A DNA stretch of 64,000 bases from Steroidobacteraceae bacterium (GCA_041395505.1 JAWLAG010000001.1:310001-374000); one strand, 5' to 3'; numbered from the stretch's first letter, positions 7,904 to 18,759 are shown. Translations and numbers: made by a program. Notes: generated by a model from the sequence alone, not told the origin.

Positions 7904-9280
7904 TTGCGCAGAAGTTTCGACATAGCAGGTGATCTGGAAACTCCGGTATCGGCCTTCCTGAAACTGGCGGCCTTCGATCCGATTTTTCTGCTGGAGAGCG
8001 TCGAGGGCGCCGAGCGCGTCGGTCGCTACTCGTTCATTGGGCTTGGCAAGGAACTCGACGTACGGCTCGAAAATGGCGAGCTGCGCTGCGGGGCCGAGTC
8101 GCTGCCGGTGCCCGACTGCGCGAGTCTCCTTGCCGGACTGCGCCGCGCCCTGGCCGCAGTGCCGCACCCGCGGGCGCCTCGGATTTGCGCGCCACTGGCC
8201 GGCGGACTGGTCGGCTACTCGAACTACGACGTAATCCGACGGCTGGAGCCGGCAATGAATCCGGCGAACGCACCGGGCATCGAGTTGCACTACAGCGCAC
8301 CGCGGACCCTCCTGGTATTCGATCACCTCACGCGCGGCATCAACGTCCTGCATTCGGGCAGCGAAGCCGAGCGTCAGTCGCTTTGCCGTGAATTGACCGG
8401 CGCATTGGCGGCCGCCCGCCCGAAGCCGCGTCCCGGCCGAGGGGCAAGCGAACCGAGCCAGTCGCTGTCACGTGAGGATTTCTGCGAACGGCTCGCGAGC
8501 GTGCGCGGCCATATCGCAAGCGGCGATGTCTATCAGCTGGTCCTGTCGGTGCAGTTCCAGGGACGGCACAGCTGCGATCCTTTCGAGGTGTATCGGGCAC
8601 TGCGCCTGATCAATCCGTCGCCCTATATGTACTTCTGTCGCTTCGATGAGCAGACCGTGGTCGGATCATCGCCGGAGGCGCTGGTGCGGCTGCAACAGGG
8701 TCTGGCGCAGTTGCGACCAATTGCCGGGACGCGACCGCGCGGCGCCCACCCGGCTGAAGATGAAGCCAATGCGAAGGAATTGCTGGCCGATGCCAAGGAG
8801 AACGCCGAGCACGTCATGCTGGTCGACCTCGCCCGCAACGACCTGGGGCGTGTGGCGCACTCGGGGTCCGTGATCGTCGATCCGTTCCGCTCGATCGAGC
8901 GCTATAGCCATGTGATGCACATGGTGAGTGGCGTGGCCGGGCGGCTCGCCGATGGCCGGGATGCTTTCGATCTTTTCGCTGCGGCATTTCCGGCCGGCAC
9001 ACTCGTCGGCGCACCCAAGGTGCGGGCGATGCAGATCATCGATGAGCTGGAACCGGTTCGCCGCGGCCTCTATGGCGGCACGGTGGGTTATTTCGGCGCG
9101 GACGGCAACATGGACCAGGCGATCGCGATCCGCACCCTGGTGTTTCGCGGCGATGAATACACCTATCAGGCGGGAGCAGGGATCGTGGCCGACAGCAATG
9201 ACGAAGGCGAGTGGCAGGAAGTGCTGGCCAAGAGTGCATCGGCTGCGCGCGCCCTGGCGCTGGGTGCGGAGGGTCTATGA
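7904..9280 (+). CDS. trpE: Anthranilate synthase component I
   Basis: Converts chorismate plus ammonia to anthranilate, the first step of tryptophan synthesis, with TrpG supplying ammonia from glutamine. The 458-residue protein has the feedback-site segment LLESVEGAERVGRYSF near residue 30, and the chorismate-binding domain motifs PIAGTRPRG, DLARNDLGRV, GTLVGAPKVRAM and GGTVGYFGADGNMDQAIAIRT. The only start in range is TTG 7904; the protein is somewhat shorter at the N-terminus than many TrpE. The stop overlaps the trpG start (ATGA). Regulation is probably by attenuation (see upstream hairpin) plus tryptophan inhibition. Confidence 0.96.
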   Translation: MRRSFDIAGDLETPVSAFLKLAAFDPIFLLESVEGAERVGRYSFIGLGKELDVRLENGELRCGAESLPVPDCASLLAGLRRALAAVPHPRAPRICAPLAGGLVGYSNYDVIRRLEPAMNPANAPGIELHYSAPRTLLVFDHLTRGINVLHSGSEAERQSLCRELTGALAAARPKPRPGRGASEPSQSLSREDFCERLASVRGHIASGDVYQLVLSVQFQGRHSCDPFEVYRALRLINPSPYMYFCRFDEQTVVGSSPEALVRLQQGLAQLRPIAGTRPRGAHPAEDEANAKELLADAKENAEHVMLVDLARNDLGRVAHSGSVIVDPFRSIERYSHVMHMVSGVAGRLADGRDAFDLFAAAFPAGTLVGAPKVRAMQIIDELEPVRRGLYGGTVGYFGADGNMDQAIAIRTLVFRGDEYTYQAGAGIVADSNDEGEWQEVLAKSASAARALALGAEGL

Positions 9281-9878
9281 CGACACGCCTCCTGCTGATC
9301 GACAACTATGATTCGTTCACCTACAACCTCGTGCAGGCCTTCATGGTGCTCGGTGCCGAAGTGATCGTCGAGCGCAACGATGCCATCGATGCCGATCGTG
9401 CCCGAGCCCTGCAGCCTACCCACTTGTGTATCTCGCCGGGACCCGGAACACCGGCCGATGCGGGGATCAGCATGAGGATGATCGAGGCGTTCGCCGGCGA
9501 TGTCCCCATACTCGGCGTGTGTCTGGGACACCAGTGCATCGTCTCGGTATTTGGCGGCCAGGTCGTACGCGCCGCGAGACTGATGCACGGCAAGACATCG
9601 CTGGTGCAGCACGAGGGCAGGGACCTGTTCGCCGGTCTGCCACAACCCGTCGAGCTGGGACGTTATCATTCGCTCATTGCCGCGGCCGATTCGATGCCGG
9701 ATTGCCTTGCAGTGACGGCGCGTACGGCAGAAGGGGAAATCATGGCGGTGTCGCACCGCGAATTCGCGATATTTGGCGTGCAGTTTCACCCCGAGAGCAT
9801 TTTGAGTCCGGCGGGGCCGCAGTTGCTGGCGAACTTTCTGCGCTACGCCAACGCCCGCAAAGCGCAGGAGTCCTTGTC

Positions 9879-9882
<4 letters not shown>
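9277..9882 (+). CDS. trpG: Anthranilate synthase component II (glutamine amidotransferase)
   Basis: A 201-residue class I glutamine amidotransferase. It opens with LLLIDNYDSFTYNLVQ, the nucleophile is Cys82 in GVCLGHQ, and the catalytic His/Glu pair is in FHPESIL near the C-terminus. The start ATG overlaps the trpE stop by 4 bases and the stop overlaps the trpD GTG start by 4 bases. Genes of this type can also serve p-aminobenzoate synthesis (PabA); the operon context favours TrpG as the main role. Confidence 0.96.
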
Positions 9883-10908
<1,026 letters not shown>

Positions 10909-10916
<8 letters not shown>

Positions 10917-11751
10917 CGTACCCGCCGAGGACTTTCTGGCATCGATGGCACGCGCAAGCCGCGAGCGGGTCACGCGCGCGAGCGCGCTGCGATCGATGAG
11001 CCAGTTGCGCGAGCTCTGCGCGCGGATGCCACCTCCGCAAGCGCTGCGCCTGTCGAGCACGGGATTTGATCTCATCGCAGAGCTCAAGCTACGTTCTCCG
11101 GCGCAAGGACAACTGGGCAAGGCGGCTGATGCCGGTGTGATTTCCGCGCGCGTCGAGGCGTATGCCAACGCGGGCGCAGCCTGCATTTCCGTGTTGACCG
11201 AGCCCAGTCGTTTCGATGGCAGCATGCGACATCTGGAAATGGCAACGCGCGCATTGGCTGGCCGCGCAACTGTCGCCATGCGCAAGGACTTCATCGTCGA
11301 TCCCTATCAGGTCTATGAGGCACGCGCCGCCGGTGCCAGCGGCGTTCTGCTGATCTTGCGCATGACCAATGACGATGAGACCGCGGATCTTCTTGCAAGC
11401 GCGGTCGACCTCGGCATGTTCGCGTTGCTCGAGGCTTTCGATGCGGATGATCTGCACCTGGCGCGGCGTTTGATCGATCGCCACTCCGGCGGTGCCGATA
11501 ACATCCTGGTTGGTGTCAATTGTCGCGATCTCACGAGTCTCGCGGTGGTGCAGTCCCGCCTGTTCGAACTCGCGCCGCTCCTGCCCACTGGCTGTGCGCG
11601 CGTTGCGGAGAGCGGGATCGACAACCCCGCCGACGCGGCCGCGGTGCGCGAAGCCGGTTACCAGCTCGCCCTGGTTGGCACAGCACTGATGCAGAGCCAA
11701 GATCCGGGTGAGGCTGCGTCGGCCATGCTGCGCGCAGCGCGTGGCGGCTGA
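10909..11751 (+). CDS. trpC: Indole-3-glycerol phosphate synthase
   Basis: A 280-residue TIM-barrel enzyme closing the indole ring. Recognised from LIAELKLRSPAQG (catalytic Lys), ISVLTEPSRFDGS, VAMRKDFIVDPYQVYEARAAGA, LVGVNCRDLTS and the phosphate-binding VAESGIDNPAD...LVGTALM. The ATG at 10909 lies inside the end of trpD, an 8-base overlap consistent with coupled translation. It is a monofunctional TrpC; TrpF is separate and next. Confidence 0.96.
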
Positions 11752-11758
11752 GCGCCCG

Positions 11759-12358
11759 ATGTGGATCAAGATCTGTGGCATGAGGGAGCCGCTCGCGATC
11801 GATGCCGCCGTGCAGGCTCGCGCCGATGCGCTCGGTTTTGTCTTCGCCGAGTCCGTGCGGGAAGTCAGCCCGCAAGTGGCGGCGCAGCTGACCCGCACAC
11901 TGCCCGGGCGCATCGCGCGCATTGCGGTCACGCTGCGTCCGTCGCAGCGGCGTATCGATGCCATGCTGCGCGAATTCACACCCGATGCACTGCAGATCGA
12001 CGTCGCCGATATTGCAGGTCTGCGCTTGCCGCAGGAGCTGGCGCTGTTGCCGGTACTCCGTGATGGCGTGACGATGCCCGAATCGGCACTGCCGGAGCGT
12101 GTACTGTTCGATGCGAAAGTCAGTGGGGCCGGCGAGTTGTCCGATTGGTCGGGCGCGCAGCAATTGGCAAGGCGCACGCAGCTCGTGCTTGCCGGCGGGC
12201 TCGCGCCCGAAAACGTCGCGGCGGCGATCTCCGCGGTACAGCCTTTCGGTGTCGATGTTTCGAGCGGCGTCGAAAGTGCGCGCGGCCGCAAGGACCCGGA
12301 GCGAATAGCCCAGTTCATCGCCGCAGCGCGGCGTGGTGATGGAGAACGAACAACATGA
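11759..12358 (+). CDS. trpF: Phosphoribosylanthranilate isomerase
   Basis: A 199-residue TIM-barrel isomerase. It starts MWIKICGMREP, where the Cys is the catalytic base, and ends with the phosphate-binding FGVDVSSGVESARGRKDPE segment that contains the catalytic Asp. The ATG at 11759 is 7 bases after the trpC stop; the open frame runs further upstream but only this start matches the family N-terminus. The stop overlaps trpB by 4 bases. Confidence 0.96.
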   Translation: MWIKICGMREPLAIDAAVQARADALGFVFAESVREVSPQVAAQLTRTLPGRIARIAVTLRPSQRRIDAMLREFTPDALQIDVADIAGLRLPQELALLPVLRDGVTMPESALPERVLFDAKVSGAGELSDWSGAQQLARRTQLVLAGGLAPENVAAAISAVQPFGVDVSSGVESARGRKDPERIAQFIAAARRGDGERTT

Positions 12359-13593
12359 AATTATCCCTCTCGGCCGCGGATACCGCGGCCTGGCTCGACG
12401 CCGAACTGCGCGGCCAGTTACCGGACAAACGCGGTCGCTTCGGCGCTTTCGGTGGTCGCTATGTGCCCGAAACGCTCATTCCCGCGTTGGAGCGGCTGGA
12501 GGTGGCGGTGCAGCAACATCTGCACGCCGAGGACTTCCAGAAGGAGTACACGGGTCTCCTGCGCGAGTGGGTCGGCCGTCCGACTGCGCTCAGCTTCGCG
12601 CCGCGCCTGTCTGAGCGCTGGGGGGCAAGCGTGTGGCTCAAACGCGAGGACCTCGCGCACACCGGAGCGCACAAGATCAACAACGCCATCGGCCAGGCGC
12701 TGCTTGCGAGGCGCATTGGCGCCACCCGCATCGTCGCCGAGACCGGAGCGGGCCAGCATGGTGTTGCGAGCGCGGCGGCATGCGCGCGACTCGGCATGCC
12801 CTGTGTCGTTTACATGGGCGCCGTCGATGTCGAGCGCCAGGCGCCAAATGTCGGCCGCATGCGCTTGCTCGGCGCAGAGGTGATACCGGTCGAGGGCGGC
12901 GATAGAACACTACGCGCAGCCATCGACGAGGCCCTGCGCGACTGGGTCGCCGATCCCCTGGCGAGCTACTACCTGCTCGGTTCGGCGGTGGGTCCGCATC
13001 CCTATCCGTATCTGGTGCGGGAACTGCAGTCGGTCATCGGTCGCGAATCGCGGGCGCAATTTGCCGAGCAGCACGGTGGCCTTCCCGATGCGGTGATTGC
13101 CTGTGTTGGCGGTGGCTCGAACTCCATTGGCATGTTCCATCCATTCATCGGTGACCGCGATGTCACCATGATCGGCGTTGAAGCCGGCGGTCGCGGCGCG
13201 GCAATTGGCGATAATTCGGCGACGCTGTCCTATGGCCAACCGGGCGTTCTTCACGGCAGCTACTCGATGTTGTTGCAGGACGAGCACGGGCAGGTCCGCG
13301 AGACTCATTCGATCTCAGCGGGACTCGACTACCCTGGCGTCGGTCCGGAGCACGCGCTGTTGCAGGCGACCGGACGCGTCAAGTACAACTCCGTAAAGGA
13401 TGAAGAGGCGCTCGATGCACTGCGCGAGTGCGCGCGGCATGAAGGCATCCTGGCCGCGCTCGAGTCCGCACACGCACTGGCGGGGGCGCGTCGCCACGCG
13501 CGCTCTCACCCCGGCAGTTCGATCCTCGTGTGTTTGTCGGGACGCGGTGACAAGGATCTCGCAACGCTGTTGCAGGCGGTGGACCATGTCTGA
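12355..13593 (+). CDS. trpB: Tryptophan synthase beta chain
   Basis: PLP enzyme joining indole and serine. The 412-residue chain has GRFGAFGGRYVPETL, the PLP lysine at Lys107 in HTGAHKINN, the ETGAGQHG motif and the phosphate-binding CVGGGSNSIGMF. It overlaps trpF (ATGA) and trpA (8 bases), as is usual for subunits of the alpha2beta2 complex. The C-terminal region (ILVCLSGRGDKDL) is complete. Confidence 0.97.
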   Translation: MKLSLSAADTAAWLDAELRGQLPDKRGRFGAFGGRYVPETLIPALERLEVAVQQHLHAEDFQKEYTGLLREWVGRPTALSFAPRLSERWGASVWLKREDLAHTGAHKINNAIGQALLARRIGATRIVAETGAGQHGVASAAACARLGMPCVVYMGAVDVERQAPNVGRMRLLGAEVIPVEGGDRTLRAAIDEALRDWVADPLASYYLLGSAVGPHPYPYLVRELQSVIGRESRAQFAEQHGGLPDAVIACVGGGSNSIGMFHPFIGDRDVTMIGVEAGGRGAAIGDNSATLSYGQPGVLHGSYSMLLQDEHGQVRETHSISAGLDYPGVGPEHALLQATGRVKYNSVKDEEALDALRECARHEGILAALESAHALAGARRHARSHPGSSILVCLSGRGDKDLATLLQAVDHV

Positions 13594-14359
13594 GGCACAA
13601 TCAGGTACGGCCCTGCGCGAGGCGATCGCGCGACGCAAAGCCGGGGGCGAGCCGGCACTGGTTGCGTTCATTACCGCCGGCTATCCGCGCCGCGACGATT
13701 TTCGCAAGCAACTCGAAGCGGTCGGCGCGGCGGCCGATATCGTCGAAATCGGCGTGCCCTTCACCGACCCCATGGCGGACGGCGCGACGATCCAGCGATC
13801 GAGCCAGGCGGCGCTCGAGCAAGGCGTCACACTGCAGTGGATACTCGAGGAGTTGACAAGAGCCCGGCACCAGGCGTCGCCGCTGGTTTTGATGAGCTAC
13901 CTCAATCCTCTTATGGCATTCGGCCTCGAGCGCCTTGCGGACGCGGTCGCCGCGGCCGGCGTCTGCGGTTTCATCGTCCCGGACCTGCCGGTCGACGAGG
14001 CCGATGAGCTGCGCGATGCGCTCGATACGCGCCGGGTTGCGCTCATACAGATGGTTACGCCGGTGACGACCGCGCCACGGCGCGCGCAGTTGCTGCAGGC
14101 CAGTCGCGGCTTCGTGTACGCGGTTACGATGACCGGAACCACGGGTCGAGAGGTCACCGTGCCGGAAGCGACTCTTGAATACCTGCGCGAGGTTCGCGCG
14201 GGCTCGCCGCTGCCGGTCTGCGCAGGCTTCGGTATCCGCAGCAAGGCGCAGGTCGAGCGGCTCGCCGGTGTGGTCGACGGCGTCATCGTAGGCTCGGCGC
14301 TCGTCGAGGCGCTGGAGCAGGGGCGCGATCCTCAGGAGTTCCTGCAAAGTCTGCGCTGA
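13586..14359 (+). CDS. trpA: Tryptophan synthase alpha chain
   Basis: Cleaves indole-3-glycerol phosphate; indole is channelled to TrpB. The 257-residue TIM barrel has the catalytic Glu and Asp in VEIGVPFTDPMADGATIQRSS, and the phosphate-site motifs TGTTGREV and CAGFGIRSKAQ. The usual Pro in ADGPTIQ is Ala here. The ATG at 13586 overlaps the end of trpB. It is the last gene of the trp operon; the next gene starts 17 bases later and may be read through. Confidence 0.96.
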   Translation: MSEAQSGTALREAIARRKAGGEPALVAFITAGYPRRDDFRKQLEAVGAAADIVEIGVPFTDPMADGATIQRSSQAALEQGVTLQWILEELTRARHQASPLVLMSYLNPLMAFGLERLADAVAAAGVCGFIVPDLPVDEADELRDALDTRRVALIQMVTPVTTAPRRAQLLQASRGFVYAVTMTGTTGREVTVPEATLEYLREVRAGSPLPVCAGFGIRSKAQVERLAGVVDGVIVGSALVEALEQGRDPQEFLQSLR

Positions 14360-14376
14360 GGCGCTACAGTGCCGCC

Positions 14377-14802
14377 ATGGTGACGGGCGTGCATCACATC
14401 AATTTCCTGGTGCGTGACCTCGACGCCGCACGCGAGCGCTTCTCGTCCCTGGGGCTGAAATTCGAATCGCCGGTGACGCTGCCGGCGCGGGGAGTCGTCA
14501 CATCGCGCGCTCGGCTCGGTAATGTCTGGCTCGTGCTGGTGCAGCCGCAATCGATGGATTCGCTGCCCGGACGACGGCTCGCCGCGCAGGGCGAGGGGAT
14601 ATTCCTGGTCTCCTTCGAGGTCGATGATCTCGATTCCGCCGTCGCGGCAATCGGCGAGAACGGTGGCCGTGTCAGTGGCGACCCGCGCCATGGCCTCGAT
14701 GACTGGCAGGTCATCGATCTCGATCCCACTGCGTTTTGCGGTGCTGCGCTGCAGCTGTGCGTCGAGACATCCCGCACAGTGGCTGGAGCAAGCGGTGTCT
14801 GA
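14377..14802 (+). CDS. VOC (glyoxalase/bleomycin-resistance fold) protein
   Basis: A 141-residue protein beginning GVHHINFLVRDLDAARERFSSLGL, the standard first beta-alpha-beta unit of the vicinal-oxygen-chelate fold, with a second unit around EGIFLVSFEVDDLDSAVAAI. Only one metal-type His is clear in the first module, so enzymatic activity cannot be stated. It resembles the stand-alone VOC proteins annotated as glyoxalase-like. It lies 17 bases after trpA and overlaps the next gene by 8 bases. Confidence 0.75.
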   Translation: MVTGVHHINFLVRDLDAARERFSSLGLKFESPVTLPARGVVTSRARLGNVWLVLVQPQSMDSLPGRRLAAQGEGIFLVSFEVDDLDSAVAAIGENGGRVSGDPRHGLDDWQVIDLDPTAFCGAALQLCVETSRTVAGASGV

Positions 14803-15511
14803 GGCAGCGCGCTATATCAGCATCGACACGCGCTTTCGTGGCCCCAGCGACTCGGCGAACGGCGGATTCTTCTGTGGCATGGTGGCCCGCTTCGTCAACG
14901 GCACGGCCCGGGTCCGACTGCACGCGCCGCCGCCGCTGCGCACCCCCTTGCAGGTCATGCGCGGCGCGGACGGTGCGGTCGAAGTTACCCATGGCGAGCG
15001 ACGCATCGCGACCGCAGGCAGTGCCGTGCTGGATCTGGTCGTGCCGGCGCCCACCGACTACATGACCGCGCTCGAGTGTTCGCGCCACTATGCGGGCTTC
15101 AATGCCCACGCCTTCGAGGAATGTTTCGTCTGTGGACCGGCACGCCGCGCAGGTGACGGGCTTCGCCTTTTTGCAGGTCCCGCCGGAGCGCAGCGCGTAG
15201 CTGCGCCGTGGCGACCCGACGCCTCGCTCGCCGGAAGCGATGGCAAGATTGCGGCAGAGTATATGTATGCCGCGCTCGACTGCCCCGGCTATTTTGTGGT
15301 CGGCAACGGCGCCACCGTAATGTTGCTTGGCGAATTCACCGCGCATGTCGATCGCGTCGTGCATGTCGATGAGCCCTGTGTCGTTATCGGTTGGCACATC
15401 GCCTCGGAGGGCCGCAAGCACCGGGTCGGCACGGCGGTATTCGACGAAGACGGTGAACTCTGCGGTCGCGCTCTGGGTTTATGGATCGCGCCGCGCGCGC
15501 CAGCTGCCTGA
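14795..15511 (+). CDS. Hot-dog/thioesterase-like protein of unknown function
   Basis: A 238-residue protein read from GTG 14795, which overlaps the end of the VOC gene. Two parts look like hot-dog folds: an N-terminal half with NGGFFCGMVARFVNGTARVRL and a C-terminal half with LLGEFTAHVDRVVHV and KHRVGTAVFDEDGELCGRA, joined through a CFVCGPARRAGDGL segment with a Cys pair. This layout is seen in acyl-CoA thioesterase-like proteins. I cannot identify a catalytic residue. It is convergent with ubiB and overlaps its end by 33 bases. Confidence 0.6.
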   Translation: MSEAARYISIDTRFRGPSDSANGGFFCGMVARFVNGTARVRLHAPPPLRTPLQVMRGADGAVEVTHGERRIATAGSAVLDLVVPAPTDYMTALECSRHYAGFNAHAFEECFVCGPARRAGDGLRLFAGPAGAQRVAAPWRPDASLAGSDGKIAAEYMYAALDCPGYFVVGNGATVMLLGEFTAHVDRVVHVDEPCVVIGWHIASEGRKHRVGTAVFDEDGELCGRALGLWIAPRAPAA

Positions 15512-17140
15512 CAATGCGCGCAACAGCGCCATGATTCCGACGGCACCCAGTGCGAGCGCCGCCATGCGGTAACTGGCCGATACGGCCAGCCAGACCGGAG
15601 CAGCCAACAGGCAGACGGCGCCGACCATGATCAAGTCGCGCCGCCGGTGATCTTCCCGCAGGCGCGCTTCCAGACGCTCGAGATCCGCCGAACGAACTGC
15701 CACAGCGAGGTCGTCATCGCGAGCGCGCTGCACCAGTCCGCGCAAAATGGCTGGAAGCTCGCGCGCCGAGCTCAAAAGCTGCGGCAGCTGCTCGCGCATG
15801 TCCTCGACGATTTGCCGGCCGCTGACACGCTCACGCATCCACTCGCGCAGGATCGGGTTGGCTGTCTGCCAGATGTCGAGTTCCGGGTAGAGGTCCCGGC
15901 CCAGACCTTCGACATTGAGCAGCGTCTTCTGCAGCAGGATCAGTTGCGGTTGGATCGTCATGTTGAAGCGCCGGGAAATCTCGAATAGCCGCAGCAGTAC
16001 GGTGCCGAAGGAAATGTCCTTGAGCGGCTTGTCGAAGATCGGCTCGCATACCGTGCGCACCGCAGATTCCATTTCGTCGACGCGCGTATTGCGGGGAACC
16101 CAGCCCGATTCGAGATGCAGTTGCGCGACGCGGCGATAGTCGCGGTCGAAGACGGCAAGGAAATTCTCGGCAAGATAATGCTGGTCGGATGGATCGAGCG
16201 TGCCCACGATCCCGAAATCCACCGCGGCATAGCGCGGCTTGGCCGGATCGTCCACGAGTACGAAGATATTGCCGGGATGCATGTCCGCATGAAAGAAATT
16301 GTGGCGGAAAACCTGCGTGAAGAAGATCGTCACGCCGTTCTCGGCCAGGCGGCGGATGTCCGTACCCGCCGCGCGCAGCCGCGCCATGTCGCTGATGGGA
16401 ATGCCGCGCACCCGCTCCATCACCATGACGTTCCTGCGGCACAGATCGAAATGCACTTCGGGGACGTGCAGGAGCGGCGAGCCTGCGAAATTGCGCCCAA
16501 GTTGCGCGGCATTGGCTGCCTCGCGCATCAGATCGAGTTCATCCAGTATGGTCTTCTCGTACTCGGCGACCACTTCGATCGGGCGCAGGCGCCGCGCCTG
16601 GGGCGCATAGCGCTCGGCGAGCCGCGCGAGAACATGCAGTACATCCAGGTCGCGGCGGATCACCTCATGCATGCCGGGCCTAAGCACCTTGACGATGACC
16701 TCGCGTCCATCGCGCAGCGTCGCCGCGTGCACCTGCGCGATCGATGCTGCCGCGAGAGGTGCGGTGTCAAAACCCGCAAACAAGGTGAGCGGATCCTCGC
16801 CGAGCGCCGCCGCAATGCTCCGGCGCGCCAGTTCCCCATCGAAAGGCGGCACCCGGTCCTGCAACTTGGCGAGCTCATCGGCGATATCGGTTGGCAAGAG
16901 ATCACGGCGTGTCGAGACCGCCTGGCCGAACTTGACGAAGATCGGGCCGAGCTCCTCGAGCGCCTGGCGCAGACGCACCGCGCGCGGCGCGCTGTTGCGG
17001 CGGCGCCAGTTGCCCGGCCACAGCAGGCGCAGCAAACGCAGGGGTCTATATAGATGTGTCGCGCGGACGTAGTCGTCGAGCCCGTTGTGCAGCAGGACCT
17101 GCTGGATCTTCAGCAAGCGGCGCGCGACGTCGAAAGTCAT
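15479..17140 (-). CDS. ubiB: UbiB, ABC1/ADCK-family ATPase for ubiquinone synthesis
   Basis: Atypical kinase-like ATPase needed for ubiquinone biosynthesis at the inner membrane. The 553-residue protein has the KxGQ motif (FVKFGQAVSTRRDLLP), the Ala-rich loop (PLAAASIAQVHAA), the catalytic-loop region FFHADMHPGNIFV and the metal site AVDFGIVG. Two hydrophobic segments at the C-terminus (about residues 500-540) are the membrane anchor. I chose ATG 17140, whose codon overlaps the ubiJ stop (ATGA), over the upstream ATG in the open frame. Confidence 0.95.
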   Translation of the reverse strand: MTFDVARRLLKIQQVLLHNGLDDYVRATHLYRPLRLLRLLWPGNWRRRNSAPRAVRLRQALEELGPIFVKFGQAVSTRRDLLPTDIADELAKLQDRVPPFDGELARRSIAAALGEDPLTLFAGFDTAPLAAASIAQVHAATLRDGREVIVKVLRPGMHEVIRRDLDVLHVLARLAERYAPQARRLRPIEVVAEYEKTILDELDLMREAANAAQLGRNFAGSPLLHVPEVHFDLCRRNVMVMERVRGIPISDMARLRAAGTDIRRLAENGVTIFFTQVFRHNFFHADMHPGNIFVLVDDPAKPRYAAVDFGIVGTLDPSDQHYLAENFLAVFDRDYRRVAQLHLESGWVPRNTRVDEMESAVRTVCEPIFDKPLKDISFGTVLLRLFEISRRFNMTIQPQLILLQKTLLNVEGLGRDLYPELDIWQTANPILREWMRERVSGRQIVEDMREQLPQLLSSARELPAILRGLVQRARDDDLAVAVRSADLERLEARLREDHRRRDLIMVGAVCLLAAPVWLAVSASYRMAALALGAVGIMALLRALSGSWRARRDP

Positions 17141-17739
17141 GCCGCCTCGTCCAGGCGTTTCATCAGCAGGTCGCAACGTGCCTCCAGCCTGTCCGCATCT
17201 TCGCGCAGCGCATCGATGCGCTCGAAGAACTGCCGGGCTTCCTGGATCGGCACAAGATCGCCACTCTCGTGGGCAAGGAACTCGAACACGTTGCTGACAG
17301 TGGTGCGCACACCGCGTCTGCCGAAGGCGAGCATACCGCCGGCTGCTCGCGCCAACTGGTGCGCGGGCAGATCGCCGACGATTCGGGCGAGTTCTTCCTC
17401 TACGTCGGGACCCAACAACCTCAGCAGCGCCTGGTATTGCTCTGCGACCTCGCCATCGCCGGCGATACGTACGCCCGATGGTGCGCCCTGTGTCGCCTCG
17501 CGTCGAACCAATTGCAGCAGCGCGAACACCGTGCCATCGACGGTGACGGCTGGCGGCTCCACGGGTGGTTGCCGGCTTACCCGCAGTGACTTGCCGAGTG
17601 ATTCGACGGTGACCGCGAGTGCCGTGCCGCGTACTTGCACCCGCATCGCCCGATTGCGAAGCACCCCGAGCAGCTGAATCGCACGCGGCGATTCGCCGAC
17701 CCGTCGATTGAGGAGATTCTCGATAAGCTCGCTCAGCAA
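17137..17739 (-). CDS. ubiJ: UbiJ, SCP2-domain ubiquinone biosynthesis accessory factor
   Basis: A 200-residue protein: an N-terminal SCP2-like lipid-binding domain (MRVQVRGTALAVTVE, VTVDGTVFALLQLV, VRIAGDGEVAEQYQALL) followed by a helical C-terminus ending in a likely coiled coil (EARQFFERIDALREDADRLEARCD). UbiJ binds ubiquinone intermediates and organises the Ubi complex with UbiK. Its place between ubiE and ubiB is the conserved gammaproteobacterial order and supports the call. Confidence 0.92.
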   Translation of the reverse strand: MLSELIENLLNRRVGESPRAIQLLGVLRNRAMRVQVRGTALAVTVESLGKSLRVSRQPPVEPPAVTVDGTVFALLQLVRREATQGAPSGVRIAGDGEVAEQYQALLRLLGPDVEEELARIVGDLPAHQLARAAGGMLAFGRRGVRTTVSNVFEFLAHESGDLVPIQEARQFFERIDALREDADRLEARCDLLMKRLDEAA

Positions 17740-17750
17740 ACCATTACCCT

Positions 17751-18512
17751 TCAGTAGCGCCAGCCGCGATGCAGGGCCACGATGCCGCCGGCGAGGTTGT
17801 GATACCGGCAGTCTTCGAGGCCTGCCTGCTGCATCAGCTGCAACAGGGCCTCCTGATCGGGGTGCATGCGGATCGATTCGGCGAGGTAGCGATAGCTGTC
17901 GGCGTCGCCCGCCACCAGCCTGCCCAGCCGTGGCAGGACCTGGAACGAATAGGCATCGTAGATCGGCCCCAGGACCGGCACCTTCGGCCTCGAGAACTCC
18001 AGCACCAGCAACTGGCCGCCGGGCTTCAACACTTCGCGCATCGCGTCAAGTGCGCGCGCCTTGTCGGTGACATTGCGAAGCCCAAAGGCGATCGTCACGC
18101 AATCGAAACTGCGAGCGGCGAACGGCAGTCGCTCCGCGTCGGCGAGGACGGGCACGATGCCGGTTGTCATGCCGGCATTGATCATTCGGTCGCGGCCGCG
18201 TGCAAGCATTGCTTCGTTGATATCGGACATGACCACCAGGCCGCTGCTTCCCACTGCGCGTGCAAGCCCCATGCTGATGTCCCCGGTGCCGGCCGCAACG
18301 TCGAGGACATGCTGGCCGCGCTGAATGCTGGCAATGTCGAGCATGAAGCGCTTCCAGAGCCGATGAGCGCCCATCGACATGAGGTCGTTCATGACGTCAT
18401 AGCGGTTGGCGACGGAATCGAAGACCGCGCGGACTCGCGCGCCTTTCTCCCCGGGAGCTACCCGCTGATAGCCGAAATCGGTCAATCCGGAACCTGAACG
18501 GTCGTCGGTCAT
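17751..18512 (-). CDS. ubiE: Ubiquinone/menaquinone C-methyltransferase
   Basis: SAM-dependent methyltransferase of 253 residues. The N-terminal signature TDFGYQRVAPGEKGARVRAVFDSVANRYDVMNDLMS is distinctive, motif I is LDVAAGTGDISMGLA, and VTIAFGLRNVTDKARAL is the second UbiE signature. It is first of the ubiE-ubiJ-ubiB run, with an 11-base gap to ubiJ. Confidence 0.97.
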   Translation of the reverse strand: MTDDRSGSGLTDFGYQRVAPGEKGARVRAVFDSVANRYDVMNDLMSMGAHRLWKRFMLDIASIQRGQHVLDVAAGTGDISMGLARAVGSSGLVVMSDINEAMLARGRDRMINAGMTTGIVPVLADAERLPFAARSFDCVTIAFGLRNVTDKARALDAMREVLKPGGQLLVLEFSRPKVPVLGPIYDAYSFQVLPRLGRLVAGDADSYRYLAESIRMHPDQEALLQLMQQAGLEDCRYHNLAGGIVALHRGWRY

Positions 18513-18677
18513 GGGCCGATTCTAGCGGCAGCACAGGGCGCGCGCAGTCGTAATCCGTGGCACGGACCGGCATCGCCCATGCGGCCAAGTCCCGCTGGAA
18601 GGGGCGGCCAGGCGGGCTTCGGCGCGATACGGCGACCGCAGCCTGGAACGACGCAGCGTAAATCGCGACGTCGTACC

Positions 18678-18705
18678 GTGACTTTTCTCAGTCGGCCTTT
18701 ATACT
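18678..18705 (+). promoter_or_regulatory. Putative sigma70 promoter for the oxidoreductase operon
   Basis: GTGACT at 18678-18683 and TATACT at 18700-18705, spaced 16 bases, lie 55 bases before the ATG of the flavo-iron-sulfur oxidoreductase. The -10 matches consensus at 5 of 6 positions. The rest of the 247-base gap between ubiE and this gene shows nothing else notable. Confidence 0.5.
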
Positions 18706-18759
18706 TATGCAGCCAATGCCAGCGACCTTTTCAAGCTCGCCCGACTTCCCACAGGGTTC